A stretch of DNA of 64,000 nt from contig NC_039359.1 in assembly GCF_003573695.1 (NCBI RefSeq), forward strand, positions 118,551,849-118,615,848, given 5' to 3'. Made by a program: the position numbers and the translations under genes. Below, piece by piece: positions 10,975 through 20,702 of the stretch; within the stretch, counting starts at the first letter, position 1; the number at the start of each line of letters is the position of its first letter. Source of the DNA: Papaver somniferum (lineage: Eukaryota > Streptophyta > Magnoliopsida > Ranunculales > Papaveraceae). The notes under the pieces were generated by a model. That model ran no database searches, was not told the origin of the DNA, and saw only the letters and a program-made list of their open reading frames with translations.

Positions 10975-11439
10975 TCCTAGGATGAAATCTTCACCTCATA
11001 CCCATACATAATCACAATAGCATTCAAACGATTATGTCGATGTCTTATATACGAAGTTCAAAAGATAAGTGTTATACTTTGTATTGTATTCCTTAATACT
11101 ACGTCTAACTAGAGTATAATCATTCATAGTTTCGCAGTTTTGTTTTCAATATGCACGACTTGAAAGATACGTTAGGGAATAAAACAGTTCAAGCCAAATA
11201 TTACCCACCTCAAGTGGAAGGATGATGTCGTCGTTGTAGCTCCTTACTTCTTCACATTATTCAAGTCTTCACGTAATACTTGTAATGTCTCATATCCTAA
11301 TACTTTCAAGCTAACCTATACGAAGTTGACTCTAGTATATAATCAAGCGACTCTTTAAATGAGTTTTGATTCACTAAAATATGACAACCAAACTTAACAT
11401 ACCAACGCTTGGTGGGTTCAACCGAGCTATACTCTAACA
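10975..11439 (-). mobile_element. Truncated 5' portion of family C LTR
   Basis: The minus strand from 11439 starts TGTTAGAGTATAGCTCGG and follows the first part of the LTR at 14019-16855 (positions up to about 14480), including the phrase TATGGGTATGAGGTGAAG. It stops at 10975, where the copia gag begins. No partner LTR is seen nearby. Confidence 0.75.
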
Positions 11440-11456
11440 ATAATGATAGCAAACGG

Positions 11457-11810
11457 TGAAAAGGAGAGGGTACCAAGTACACCACCAACTTTTTCGTTCG
11501 AAAATCTGTATGGAAAAAAACCTAATACAATTACAAGTAGTTCAACTTAAATATCCTTGAACAATATGTATATAGAGTTTGTATCTCTTTTTCTTCAGAA
11601 TCAGAAAGTCAAGAAAATAAAGTATGTGAACCTGATTGTATAGAGGAGTACTTGGAGTATCTCAAAAATCAATATCCAAGGTCAATGTAGTCGTATCCAA
11701 ATAATCGAGTCCGAGTTCTGTCAACTATGACTTGTTATCTATCTTTCTAATACGAATTCTACAAGAACAAGTTTCGTAATTGATCACAACTACTATGGAC
11801 TTATCTACTG
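11457..11810 (-). mobile_element. 3' part of another copia-type LTR
   Basis: On the minus strand this fragment ends GGTACCCTCTCCTTTTCA, close to the family C LTR end GGTACCCTCGCCTTTTCA. The rest shows only patchy similarity to the Sirevirus LTR ends. The 17 bases between 11440 and 11456 are unexplained. Confidence 0.45.
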
Positions 11811-11970
11811 ACATTGATTAGTTTATTAATTAAGGCTTCATGGAAAGTTGTGTGTAATACCCCGATATTCGGCAGTGGTTAGCCGAATGGAATGTAAGTA
11901 ATGATTTTTCCTTTCCTAACACCGAGGCTTTTTCAGCACAATTGGCTCCAGAGTTGGTAGAAAACTCTAC

Positions 11971-12023
11971 AGTTAAGCGTGCTCGGGCGGGAGCAATCCA
12001 GGGATGGGTGACCATCCGGGAAG
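11971..12023 (+). promoter_or_regulatory. 5S-type internal polymerase III control region in Cassandra 5' LTR
   Basis: A-box-like AGTTAAGCGTGCTCGGGCGG starts at 11971 and C-box-like GGGATGGGTGACC starts at 12001. Spacing is as in plant 5S genes. The copy in the 3' LTR (about 12403-12454) has GGGGGGAG in place of GGGCGGGAG. Confidence 0.85.
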
Positions 12024-12128
12024 TTTCCGCTGGAATACCGCAGCAATGCCCGTTGAAAACCCCACACTGCCGGATAACCGCAATGGCTAAGTGGGGACAG
12101 TATCGGTGGAGGGATGGGTCATTACGAA

Positions 12129-12140
12129 TGGTATCAGAGC
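12129..12140 (+). other. Cassandra primer binding site
   Basis: TGGTATCAGAGC two bases after the 5' LTR, complementary to initiator Met tRNA. Confidence 0.9.
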
Positions 12141-12557
12141 CGACGACAGGTCACCTGCCGAGGGTGGGAAGGTACACTGGACGGGGTTGGTCCAGGTGCT
12201 TCTCATGAGGGGCAGGGAATGTCGGAGATCTGGGCTTTAATATATTCTAGAGCCGAGGACGGCTCCAATTTAAGGTGGTGGTATTGTAATACCCCGATAT
12301 TCGGCAGTGGTTTGCCGAATGGAATGTAAGTAATCATTTGTCCTTTCCTAACACCGAGGCCTTTTCAGCACAATTGGCTCCATAGTTGGTAGAAAACTCT
12401 GCAGTTAAGCGTGCTCGGGGGGAGTAATCCAGGGATGGGTGACCATCCGGGAAGTTTCTGCTGGAATACCGCAGCAATGCCTGTTGAAAACCCCACACTG
12501 CCGGATAACCGCAATGGCTAAGTGGGGACAGTATCGGTGGAGGGATGAGTCATTACA

Positions 12558-13734
12558 TTGTGAATCTGCAAAAATAAACTATGTTCTTTAGTAAAAAAAT
12601 GTTTCTCCTTTTCTCAGGAATCACTTTACTAACATTCTTCATATGAAAATTATGATCCTTGGTGAAAAATATTTAGGTATACCTCTACTGTCGCATTGTT
12701 CAAGAACAAAAAACTGCCAGCCTATTTTTTAGCATATGTCTGCGAAACTTCAAGGATGGAGTTGCAAAATAATCAACCAAGCCGGTAAGACATGCAACTC
12801 AACTGAACTCAATTTTCAGTACAATGAGTATGTATCATATGCAAGTCCTGAAATTACCATACAAAATTATACATCAAATGGATCAAATTCGGAGGAATTA
12901 CTGGTGGAACAGTTCTTTGAATCATCAGAATAGACACTTTATATCTTGGTCAAAAATGAACATGCCTAAAAGATTATGGGGATTAGGTCTGAAACAACTA
13001 CAACATTACAACTCTGTTATGTTAGCGAATTAGCATGAAATATCATTCAAAAACCAAATGATTCTTATTTACAACTGTTAAAGTCAAAATATTTTCCTTA
13101 TCATGATCTCAAACATGAACCTCCGCTGATAACAAAAACTCTAGTTGGATTTGGCAAAACATTATGCATGGTATTTAGATTGTTCAGCAGTTCAGTAAAT
13201 GGCCGGTAGGTGACAACTCAACCATCAATATATGGGAACACAATTGGATCCCAAGTGAAACATCAACTTTATTTTCTTGGAATGATCTTAACACCAATGA
13301 TATTTAATGGGCATCTCAACTTATCATTTCAGATATGGCTGAATGGAATGTTCAACTTCTTCGTCAATTATTCGCTCCTCTTCAGGTGCACTCTATCTTA
13401 ACTATCCCCTTAAATCTGCAATCACATGATAAGTTAATATGGCTTATGTCTTGAACTTGTATATTATTAACTGCTTCAACTTATCACAATTTATGCAGTA
13501 TTATTTGAAGTTTTGGAAGTTAAAAATTCCATTCAAGAGTTGCAGATTTTTATGTGGAAGGTTATACATAAAGCACTAACATTTAAAGCTAATTTACATC
13601 ATACAACTGATAATGATGATATTTGTATCCTCTGTAATACTCATCAGGAAAAAATATAAATCATTTGTTTTCTAAATGCCCTTTTGTTGTTGCAATCTGG
13701 AGATCTTGTTTCTCATGGTGAAATACAGTCTAGA
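12558..13734 (+). pseudogene. L1-type LINE ORF2, 3' part (copy 1)
   Basis: Scattered frames give the region after the RT catalytic domain of plant L1 ORF2: LGEKYLGIPL, KLQGWSCKIINQAGK, then WWNSSLNHQNR. The phrase TINIWEHNWIPS and the zinc-binding (zf-RVT) block follow near 13505-13730, all with several frameshifts. It begins left of the Cassandra element, at about 11811. It matches the copies at 30200-31427 and 39576-40267 almost throughout. The 3' end is not a poly-A tail. The LINE stops at FSW and runs into a second RT in opposite orientation. Confidence 0.8.
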
Positions 13735-14018
13735 ACTCCCCTGCATTTGTGTAGAAGAAAAATTTCAGCTTGTGGGTCATGTAGCTTTTTGACAGCATCC
13801 ATAAGATGAATGGTTTTGTTCACCCTTCCCATGACTATGTTGCTACTGAAATGGGTGTTTAAACTCACAAGACCTCCTAGCAGTTTCACCCCACCAACTG
13901 CTCAGCTAATATTATTGGAAATAACACTTTCAATGGAGCTTCTAGGATAAATGTTTGACCAAAACAACTCAGTCTTGCTAATGTTGAGGTGCAACCCTTT
14001 AGCTGGACCTTCACTTTG
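13735..14018 (-). pseudogene. Second non-LTR reverse transcriptase, C-terminal fragment (copy 1, left half)
   Basis: The minus strand encodes the part of a plant RT family recognised by HLNISKTELFWP, SVISNN and GGLVSLNTHF, which follow the YLDD active site. The reading is broken. The fragment is separated from its upstream half at 23478-23915 by the Sirevirus-like element inserted at 14019-23477. Confidence 0.75.
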
Positions 14019-16855
14019 TGTTAGAGCATAGCTCGGTTGAATCCACCAAGCGTTGGTATGTCAAGTTTGGTTGTCATATTTTAGTGAACCAAAACTCATT
14101 TAAGAGTCGCTTGATTAAATTTACTAGAGTCAACTTCGTATAGGTTAGCTTGAAAGTATTAGGATATGAGACATTACAAGTATTGCGAAGACTTGAAGAA
14201 GTGATGAAGTAAGGAGATACAACCACAACATCATCCTTCCACTTGAGGTTAGTGATATTTGACTTGAACTGTTTCATTCCCTAACGTATCTTTCAAATCG
14301 TGCATATTGAAAACAAAACTGTGAAGCATGAACACTCCAGATAGACATAGTATTAAGGAATACAATACGAGGTTTATTTCTTAACCATTAAACTTTGTAT
14401 ATAGTACATCGACATAATCATTTGAATGCTACTACGATTATGTATGGGTATGAGGTGAAGATTTCATCCTAGGACACGATGTTTTACATGTGTTTTAAGG
14501 AAGTAAGTTCATGAACGTTGTTTGTGAATCGAAAAGGAAATCGCCAGGCGTTATTGGGGTTGTTATTCATTGCATATCTTTTGAACGACCAATATGTGAT
14601 ATTAGTATAACCGCTCATGACTTGTTTTTGTTCTTGGTAAAACTATTCACATAAGGCCTGACTTTTGTATTGGTATGACTTTTATTAGTGAAACCGATCT
14701 TAAGTAATCACCTGATGGTATGATCGAGTTTGTGTAGTTTGTAAGACATAACTCTGGGTAAAGGGGAACCGATCCTAGTAAGAGGTGCAACACATCACAA
14801 AGGGGAATCGATCCTAGTATGGGGTGCAGCAAGGTTTATAACAGAAAGGGGAACCGATCCTATGGACATGTGCAACACGTTTTTAGGAAAAGGAGAACCG
14901 ATCCTATGGACATATGCAACACATATAAGTTAAATACCATGTATATGTGGGAACCGAACCTAGTACCTAGTCAACCGAATTTTGGGAAGCTAGTGTGACT
15001 ATGCACAGTACTCACTTGGAGGTAGAACCGAAACTTTTTTGGTAGAACCGTTAAACCCATGATTTGTGATTGAGTGTTCTTAATCAATCACATAGCTCTT
15101 GAAAGTCAGATGAACCAATTCTAAACTAGTTTGGAAGCGTGGTAAATCGGTTTCAAGTGTGTAAGTATGAAAGAGGACTTACAAAGTAAGGATGTCGACA
15201 CACTTTGAACACATGCATTCATGCGTATCTTTTATTGTTCAAAGATATTCCTAAACAGCTAAAGGAAGTAAATCCCAGGATCGAAATTAAATAAGTTAAG
15301 AATCTTTTAATTGAGGTTTTTAATTATATATATATAGAAAATAAGAATTAATAATGTGCATTTGCTGGTTAAATATTTTCCAAGGAGATTTTTGATTAAT
15401 ATTTTGGAAAGAGCATTCTCAGGAATTATGAAAACCGAATTTGGAAAAATTATTATTGAATATCTTGAGAATATTTTCGGTTTTGGAAATTCCTTGGTGT
15501 CCAAACTTCCTTGTCTATAAATATTTGAAGTTTGCATTTCGGGCAAACTAATCCTTCGTGACAGTAAACTTCCTCTGTTGTACCGTTACTGGTGAAGCCA
15601 CCTATTCGGAGAGGAGAGTAACCTGATTAGGCGAAATCTCTTACGACCGCTCAATTTAAAGTCTTCTTTGGGATTGAGAATATCTACGAGTACCGTTGGT
15701 GGGAAACTAGATAATTGCGGTTTTATCTTTTGTTTTTGATTGATTTGATTGACTAACGGTGGGTGGACTTTGATTTCACCTAGTTTGTTTATGTTTGAGA
15801 ATCTTTTATTCTGATATAAGATTCATGCAAACTAGTTCGAAGTTTCGACAGGGATCTTTAGACTGTTGTTAGTGCTAAAGACGATCTTGTGATAATCCAT
15901 TATTAACAGACTCCGTACTGTGTGTGATTGATCACAAGAGATCCAAGTAGTTGTGTGCAGGTGTTTATTGAAGATCTAAGAAGATTTGAAGACAAAGAAG
16001 AGATATAATATTTCTGACTTGGTTATATAAATCGTTGGTGTGCACAATACTTGTTTCGGTAAAAAGAGGATCCAACTATAATCGGTTTATCCTTGTGGTA
16101 GATTGGATTGATTAGTTGAGTAGATCGGCATCAATACGGTTCTTTGTGGTTAAAAGTATTGATTGCAAAATCTTAATGATTACCTTGGGTAATTGAACAT
16201 AAGATAGATCTAAGAACCTGATGAAAGAGTTTATGTTAAGATAAATAGAAGAGCCTTTGTCCGACTCATATCACTTGGTTGAAGAGAGTTGATACCAAAC
16301 AGATTTGTTGTTCCTTTACTGTTTGGAATACGAACCAAAGGAATTGTTCCAAGTACGTGACTTATTCATAAGTTGGAGGCGTGGGAATACAGACGGAACT
16401 AGGTGAACTATAGGTTTAGTTGCTTGGTCTCAACTATACGAAGTTTGTATTATTTTGTATAGCGGCTTAATCCTGAGAGTATTCAATTCTGGACAAGGTT
16501 CCGGGGTTTTTCTGCATTTGCGGTTTTCCTCGTTAACAAAATCTTGTGTTGTCATTTACTTTATATTTCCGCATTATAATTGTTTTATTATAATTAAAGT
16601 AAATTACACAAACGTTAATTCATATTTACTTGATAAGCAATCCTATTGTGTTTGGTTAAGTCCGAACCTTTGTGTCAAGTAAACATACTTCGTTGTTGTA
16701 TTGGCTCGATCTCGTATCCATAGACGATCGCATGAAGTGTGAACCGATTAGTTGTATTGTCTCGACTCAGTCCATACACAATCATTTTCGAAGAAAGGAC
16801 TTATAGTAAGGAAAATTTTTAGCTTGAGGTATATTTGGGTACCCTCGCCTTTTCA
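14019..16855 (+). mobile_element. 5' LTR of family C Sirevirus-like element
   Basis: The LTR reads TGTTAGAGCATAGC...CTCGCCTTTTCA (2837 bp) and is followed by the primer site at 16856. A TATA box (TATAAATAT) lies at about 15514. The conserved R/U5 block (GCGGCTTAATCC...TTTGCGG...CTCGTTAACAAAA) is at 16460-16550. It is very similar along its length to the 3' LTR at 20703-23477, so the insertion is relatively recent. Confidence 0.93.
14757..14975 (+). repeat. Five short tandem units in family C LTR
   Basis: Units contain GGGGAACCGATCCTA followed about 10 bases later by GTGCAACAC or a variant, at about 14762, 14800, 14847, 14891 and 14950. The spacing is 37-60 bases. The same array sits in the 3' LTR at about 21385-21600. 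Confidence 0.75.
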
Positions 16856-16872
16856 ATTGGTATCAGAGCAGG
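16856..16872 (+). other. Primer binding site of family C element
   Basis: ATTGGTATCAGAGCAGG directly follows the LTR end TTTTCA. Confidence 0.93.
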
Positions 16873-16933
16873 CAAACACGAAAAGATCTAACAATCCGTG
16901 TTTGGTGCGATCCATCCTATAAGAATTGAATCT

Positions 16934-17480
16934 ATGTCTGATTCAGTTAACGTAATGGAAGATTTGACTACTTTAAAAGATCATGGTGGAAAACACGTAT
17001 GAAGTATGTAATACTTTTATCCCTAAACCTGTTGGGAATTGTGCATATGTATGTCTTGAGTGACTTACACGATCCTTTAGCTATTATAGGATTGTACGTC
17101 ATTATGTTATGTAACAATGGTACAATTCCCTATGAGGCAAGTCATATATTGAAAATGCATAAGATTCTACTTAGGATTTTTATGAACCTCGGCTCTTGTG
17201 TTATGAGAAAATCAGGAATCTTAAATATATTTTGGATGGTCTACCGAAGTATATACGTGTACATTTTCAGATCTAATATTGTCAATGTTTCGCTTTCTAG
17301 GATTTGTTTTTGGAAAATATGTATTCCTACAAGGAATGATTTTCAGTTAATAATTCTATTAACAATGGTTTGCTTCATATACCTCACAATTGTTTTAATA
17401 AAGCAAGTGATCTTTTGAAACATTATAGGAAATATGATTCTGATGATATTTTTAACAAGTATCATACTTTGTTCAAAATT
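16934..17480 (+). pseudogene. Eroded copia gag remnant
   Basis: An ATG at 16934 opens a short frame. Beyond it, fragments in different frames recall copia Gag: DHGGKH where W-W-K is expected, then LKYILDGLPKYIRVHFQ near 17220-17270. Stops and frameshifts are frequent, so nothing translatable remains. The hydrophobic open frame on 16999-17418 is a by-product in the wrong phase. Confidence 0.5.
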
Positions 17481-17564
17481 ATTTATGTATACTCTAATAG
17501 AAAATTCTTGAATAAACTTCAAGTAATATTATGAAATCCTGGTAATAAAAGAGTAAACAGACTT

Positions 17565-18909
17565 TTGGACAAAAACTTGGAATCAATCCGAAACAAAGAT
17601 CCAGTCCATGAAAAAACGGGTTTCCAAAAGAAAGACCTAGATATAAAATCGGAATTGTTTCCTCACAAGCCTTGGTTTCCGATTTTGTTTCCTAAAACTA
17701 GTTGTTTTCGGTCTGTGATTTCAAGTCTTCCTATAAAAGATAACCTCTTGCTATGTGTTCGAACATATTGGGGAAGATTAGTCAAAATCGTAACTAGGGT
17801 TTTTCATATTTTCACGAGTATGAGAAAAAGGAAATCAAGAACCAAATCCGTTAATAATCGGATCAGAAGTGAAGACATTGATAAAATCCGATTTCCTAAC
17901 AGCATTGATAACAAGCATGATTTTGCTAGGTTCGTTGACAGCTCTAGTTTCAGGAAATACGAAACTCTCAAGAGAATGGATTTTACCACTGAAAAGAAAT
18001 TTGATCCAGATGTCCAAGATAAGGATTATGTGAAGTTTGTTCAAGATCGAAACTGGGGAAAACTTTTTGGTTTTGAAAAATATTCACCTGATTTGGTAAG
18101 AGTTTTTTATGCAAATATTCATAATGTTGATCATAAAAAAACTTTCTTTTGTTACTCTTGTTGGTCAAGGAATCTATTATGTTGGTCGTAAGACAATATC
18201 TAATGATATTAATTACAATGAGGAATGTAGTCACTTGATTACTGGAGTTGAAATTGATCACGATATCATTTCAATAAATCTCACTGGGAGATCAACAGAA
18301 TGGGGAAAAGGTAGATTACCAACAAAACATGTACCCTTCCACCTAAGGGTATTTGGTAAACTTGCATTAGCTACCCTTTTTGCAAGTACAAGAGATAAGT
18401 CAGTTTGGGATAAGGACTTTACAGAGTTTGTCTATTTCCTGTTGAAAGAGGACTCTCAAATTGATCTTTGTGGAATTATTGTTAGCCAAATGATGAAAAT
18501 CTCAGATTCTATTTCCTCTCAAGGAATAAAGAGGCATCTCGGTTTTCCCTGTATAATTACAAAGATTTGCAAATTCATCTCAGGAGATGAAATCGATGAC
18601 ATGAGAACCATTACGATTGTCTCTAATAAGACTATAGGTCAAATTATTGGAGGACAATACAGTAATAAAATGAGTGGTATGAGGATTTCACCAAATTCCT
18701 TCAAAAAAATTCTCTTCTTGTTCATCTTGAAGGTCTTGGAAAACAACTTGACAGTTTTCAGAAAAAGATGGGATTTGCTGCTCGAAAAGATGCAGAAACT
18801 CTTAAAGGTATTCAAAGATGTGAATCATAGTTTTGGGATCAAGAATCAAAAATTGAAGAAGAGCGACAAAAAGCAATTGATCCCTAGGAATGTCCTTCCC
18901 AATGATTAA
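17565..18909 (+). pseudogene. Plant transposon-associated protein (PF20167-like), one frameshift
   Basis: Two overlapping frames (17565-18191 and 18109-18909) form one protein of about 440 codons broken by a single-base shift near 18135-18155, next to an A run. Recognisable blocks in order are the basic N-terminus, LVRVFYANIHNVD, VGQGIYYVGRKTI, LRVFGKLALATLFASTR, FVYFLLKEDSQIDLCGIIV and LGFPCIITKIC. This is the pattern I know from the 'putative plant transposon protein' domain (PF20167), common around plant retroelements but of unknown function. A basic, Lys-rich tail ends the protein. It is the only sizeable coding region in this element, which lacks protease, integrase and RT. Confidence 0.65.
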
Positions 18910-20702
18910 GCTAAAATAGACATTAATTTTTGATTTCTTTCATTGATTGTATTAAGTCTATTATGAATAAAAACTATTATGAATAAATTTATTTGATTTA
19001 TAATTTTTCTTGTGATAGGTTTTAATTTACATAGCATGTGCTTGAATGCTTTATTTATTGCTATGTATTTTTATGAGTTTGATTTCGGTCTTATTACCTT
19101 GATATTTGATCTCATAATATGTTGTGAACCCTTATGGTTTGGGTGACTTTTTAATTTAGCAGGATTAAGTTCTAGCCCATGTTGGTAGGATTTATCAAAG
19201 GATCATGAGGGGTTCTGATAGAAACAATATGTGAAAAAGTCACAATATGTTGAATCGGTTTTGGTTTAGCATAAAAGCATATGTGTTTCGTGGGTTTCAA
19301 CTTTTGCTTGCAATAGTTAAAAACCAGTTTTCAACCTTTCTCTGGTAAAGGTTGGTTGTTTTTATTCTTTTGTTTTGCATAAGGATGACAACATAATGGT
19401 ATTTCAGTATCAATCTCCCTGGAAGAAGAAGATGCAATCATATTGGAGAAGTGGATGCGAAATTGAGGTAACAATCTTGTTAGTTAATTGTTTTCTTGTT
19501 TAAGAAAAGCCTGATGTTATTGCTTATATCTTTTTGTTTTTTCTTAATAAAATTTTGGTACAATTGATGTTTTTATTCCATTATGTGTGTATGGATGTGT
19601 GCGTGATTCAATTGGTTTCGGTTAAGAAAAACTATTGTTATGTTACTTTGTTGTGTGGTATCAATTGTTTAGGCTTACAAAATTTTCGGTGCAATTGCAA
19701 TGCTTTAATGTTTATGTTGTTTTAATTGCTTCCGGTTGAGGTGAATAATTATGCAAGTTTATTTGTTTTGGTTTGTATGAATTATTTATGGCTTAACAAA
19801 AGATAGGTTTACGGGATGAATTGTTTAGTCCAGTTCGATTCCGGATAAGAGAAACTAAGTTAATTCTGATCTTAGTTAGACTTATCAAAGTGGAGGTTTC
19901 GGTTATTCAAGTCTAATCGAATGCCTTAACAAGAAATGCCAGTTAACTAACCTAGTATTTGGCTTGTTTAAATTCTAAAGGTCTAAGTTATATGGATAAT
20001 TAGAACCCAATGAGAAAAATAGAGTTATCTTTATTTTGGTATTGTCAAATGAAGCGATTGTATTTGTACAATCGGTTTAGCAAAGGATCTAATGTGCTTA
20101 GTTTATTTTTGGTTTGCTAAACTAGTTGGGAAAATTGCTTTGGGAAATTATTTCCATGATAACATATCAAAACATAATTACTTTGTAGTTTCGGTTTTGA
20201 TATTGGTTATCAAAAATGATGTGTGGAACCCTCGTTCTTGACTCAACAGGTTGCAAGTCTATTGAGATTTGTAAGATCCTTTTCGTGTTGTCCTTTATTT
20301 TTTCGTTTCTTTGTCATTTTGTGACAAAAAGAGGGAGAAATATATGGAGTAAACAAGTGATGTTGGTGTCAATTTTATATTGATTGGTGTCACTGGGGAA
20401 GAAGGACATTGGTGCTTGAACGTTTTATCTAACGAAAGAGGAAAAGCATAGACTAAGGGGGGGTAACATATCATATGATTTGGTATAACAAAGACGTGAG
20501 GATTGAAAATCTACCTATCTCACCTTTAGGGGGAGTATGAGCTTTGTTATTATAATGTCAACATCGACATTTTTAAGGATTGAATGTATACAGGTTATGT
20601 GTTGTTAAATTCGGGAATCAAGCGTATGTGTAATAAATTCTTGTAATTTGTTTATCCATATGTTGTAAGAGTTTTGTCACTAAAATTGACAAAGGGGGAG
20701 AT
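18910..20702 (+). mobile_element. Non-coding 3' internal region with repeated polypurine tracts
   Basis: This stretch is T-rich with loosely repeated phrases such as CAATTG...GGCTTACAAAATTTTCGG. No gene is supported. Purine tracts resembling the priming tract recur at 20326-20340, 20455-20463 and 20525-20536 before the authentic one at 20691-20702 (AAAGGGGGAGAT). Multiple tract copies upstream of the 3' LTR are a described Sirevirus trait. Confidence 0.65.

Larger units (their letters stand above)
11853..12557 (+). mobile_element. Cassandra TRIM retrotransposon with 5S rRNA-derived LTRs
   Basis: This is a complete 705-bp element. LTRs lie at 11853-12126 and 12285-12557, both starting TGTAATACCCCGATATTC and ending GTCATTAC plus G or A. 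A primer site TGGTATCAGAGC is at 12129-12140. It is flanked by the direct repeat TTGTG at 11848-11852 and 12558-12562. Both LTRs contain the 3' half of plant 5S rRNA, including AGTTAAGCGTGCTCGGGCG and GGATGGGTGACC. These are the defining features of Cassandra, a non-coding element transcribed by RNA polymerase III. The related composite copy near 30228 reads straight across this point without the element, which confirms the insertion site. Short open frames inside are chance. Confidence 0.95.

Noticed and set aside
11950..12030. A functional 5S rRNA gene
   Set aside because: Only the 3' half of 5S is similar and it is embedded in LTRs in two copies; the 5' half and a proper terminator are not seen.
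11942..12329. Overlapping ORFs of 71 and 88 codons in the Cassandra element
   Set aside because: They lie over 5S-derived LTR and primer-site sequence; Cassandra is non-coding.
16999..17418. 139-codon hydrophobic ORF as an envelope protein
   Set aside because: The gag-like remnants lie in other frames of the same stretch; the hydrophobic frame is a by-product of AT-rich sequence.
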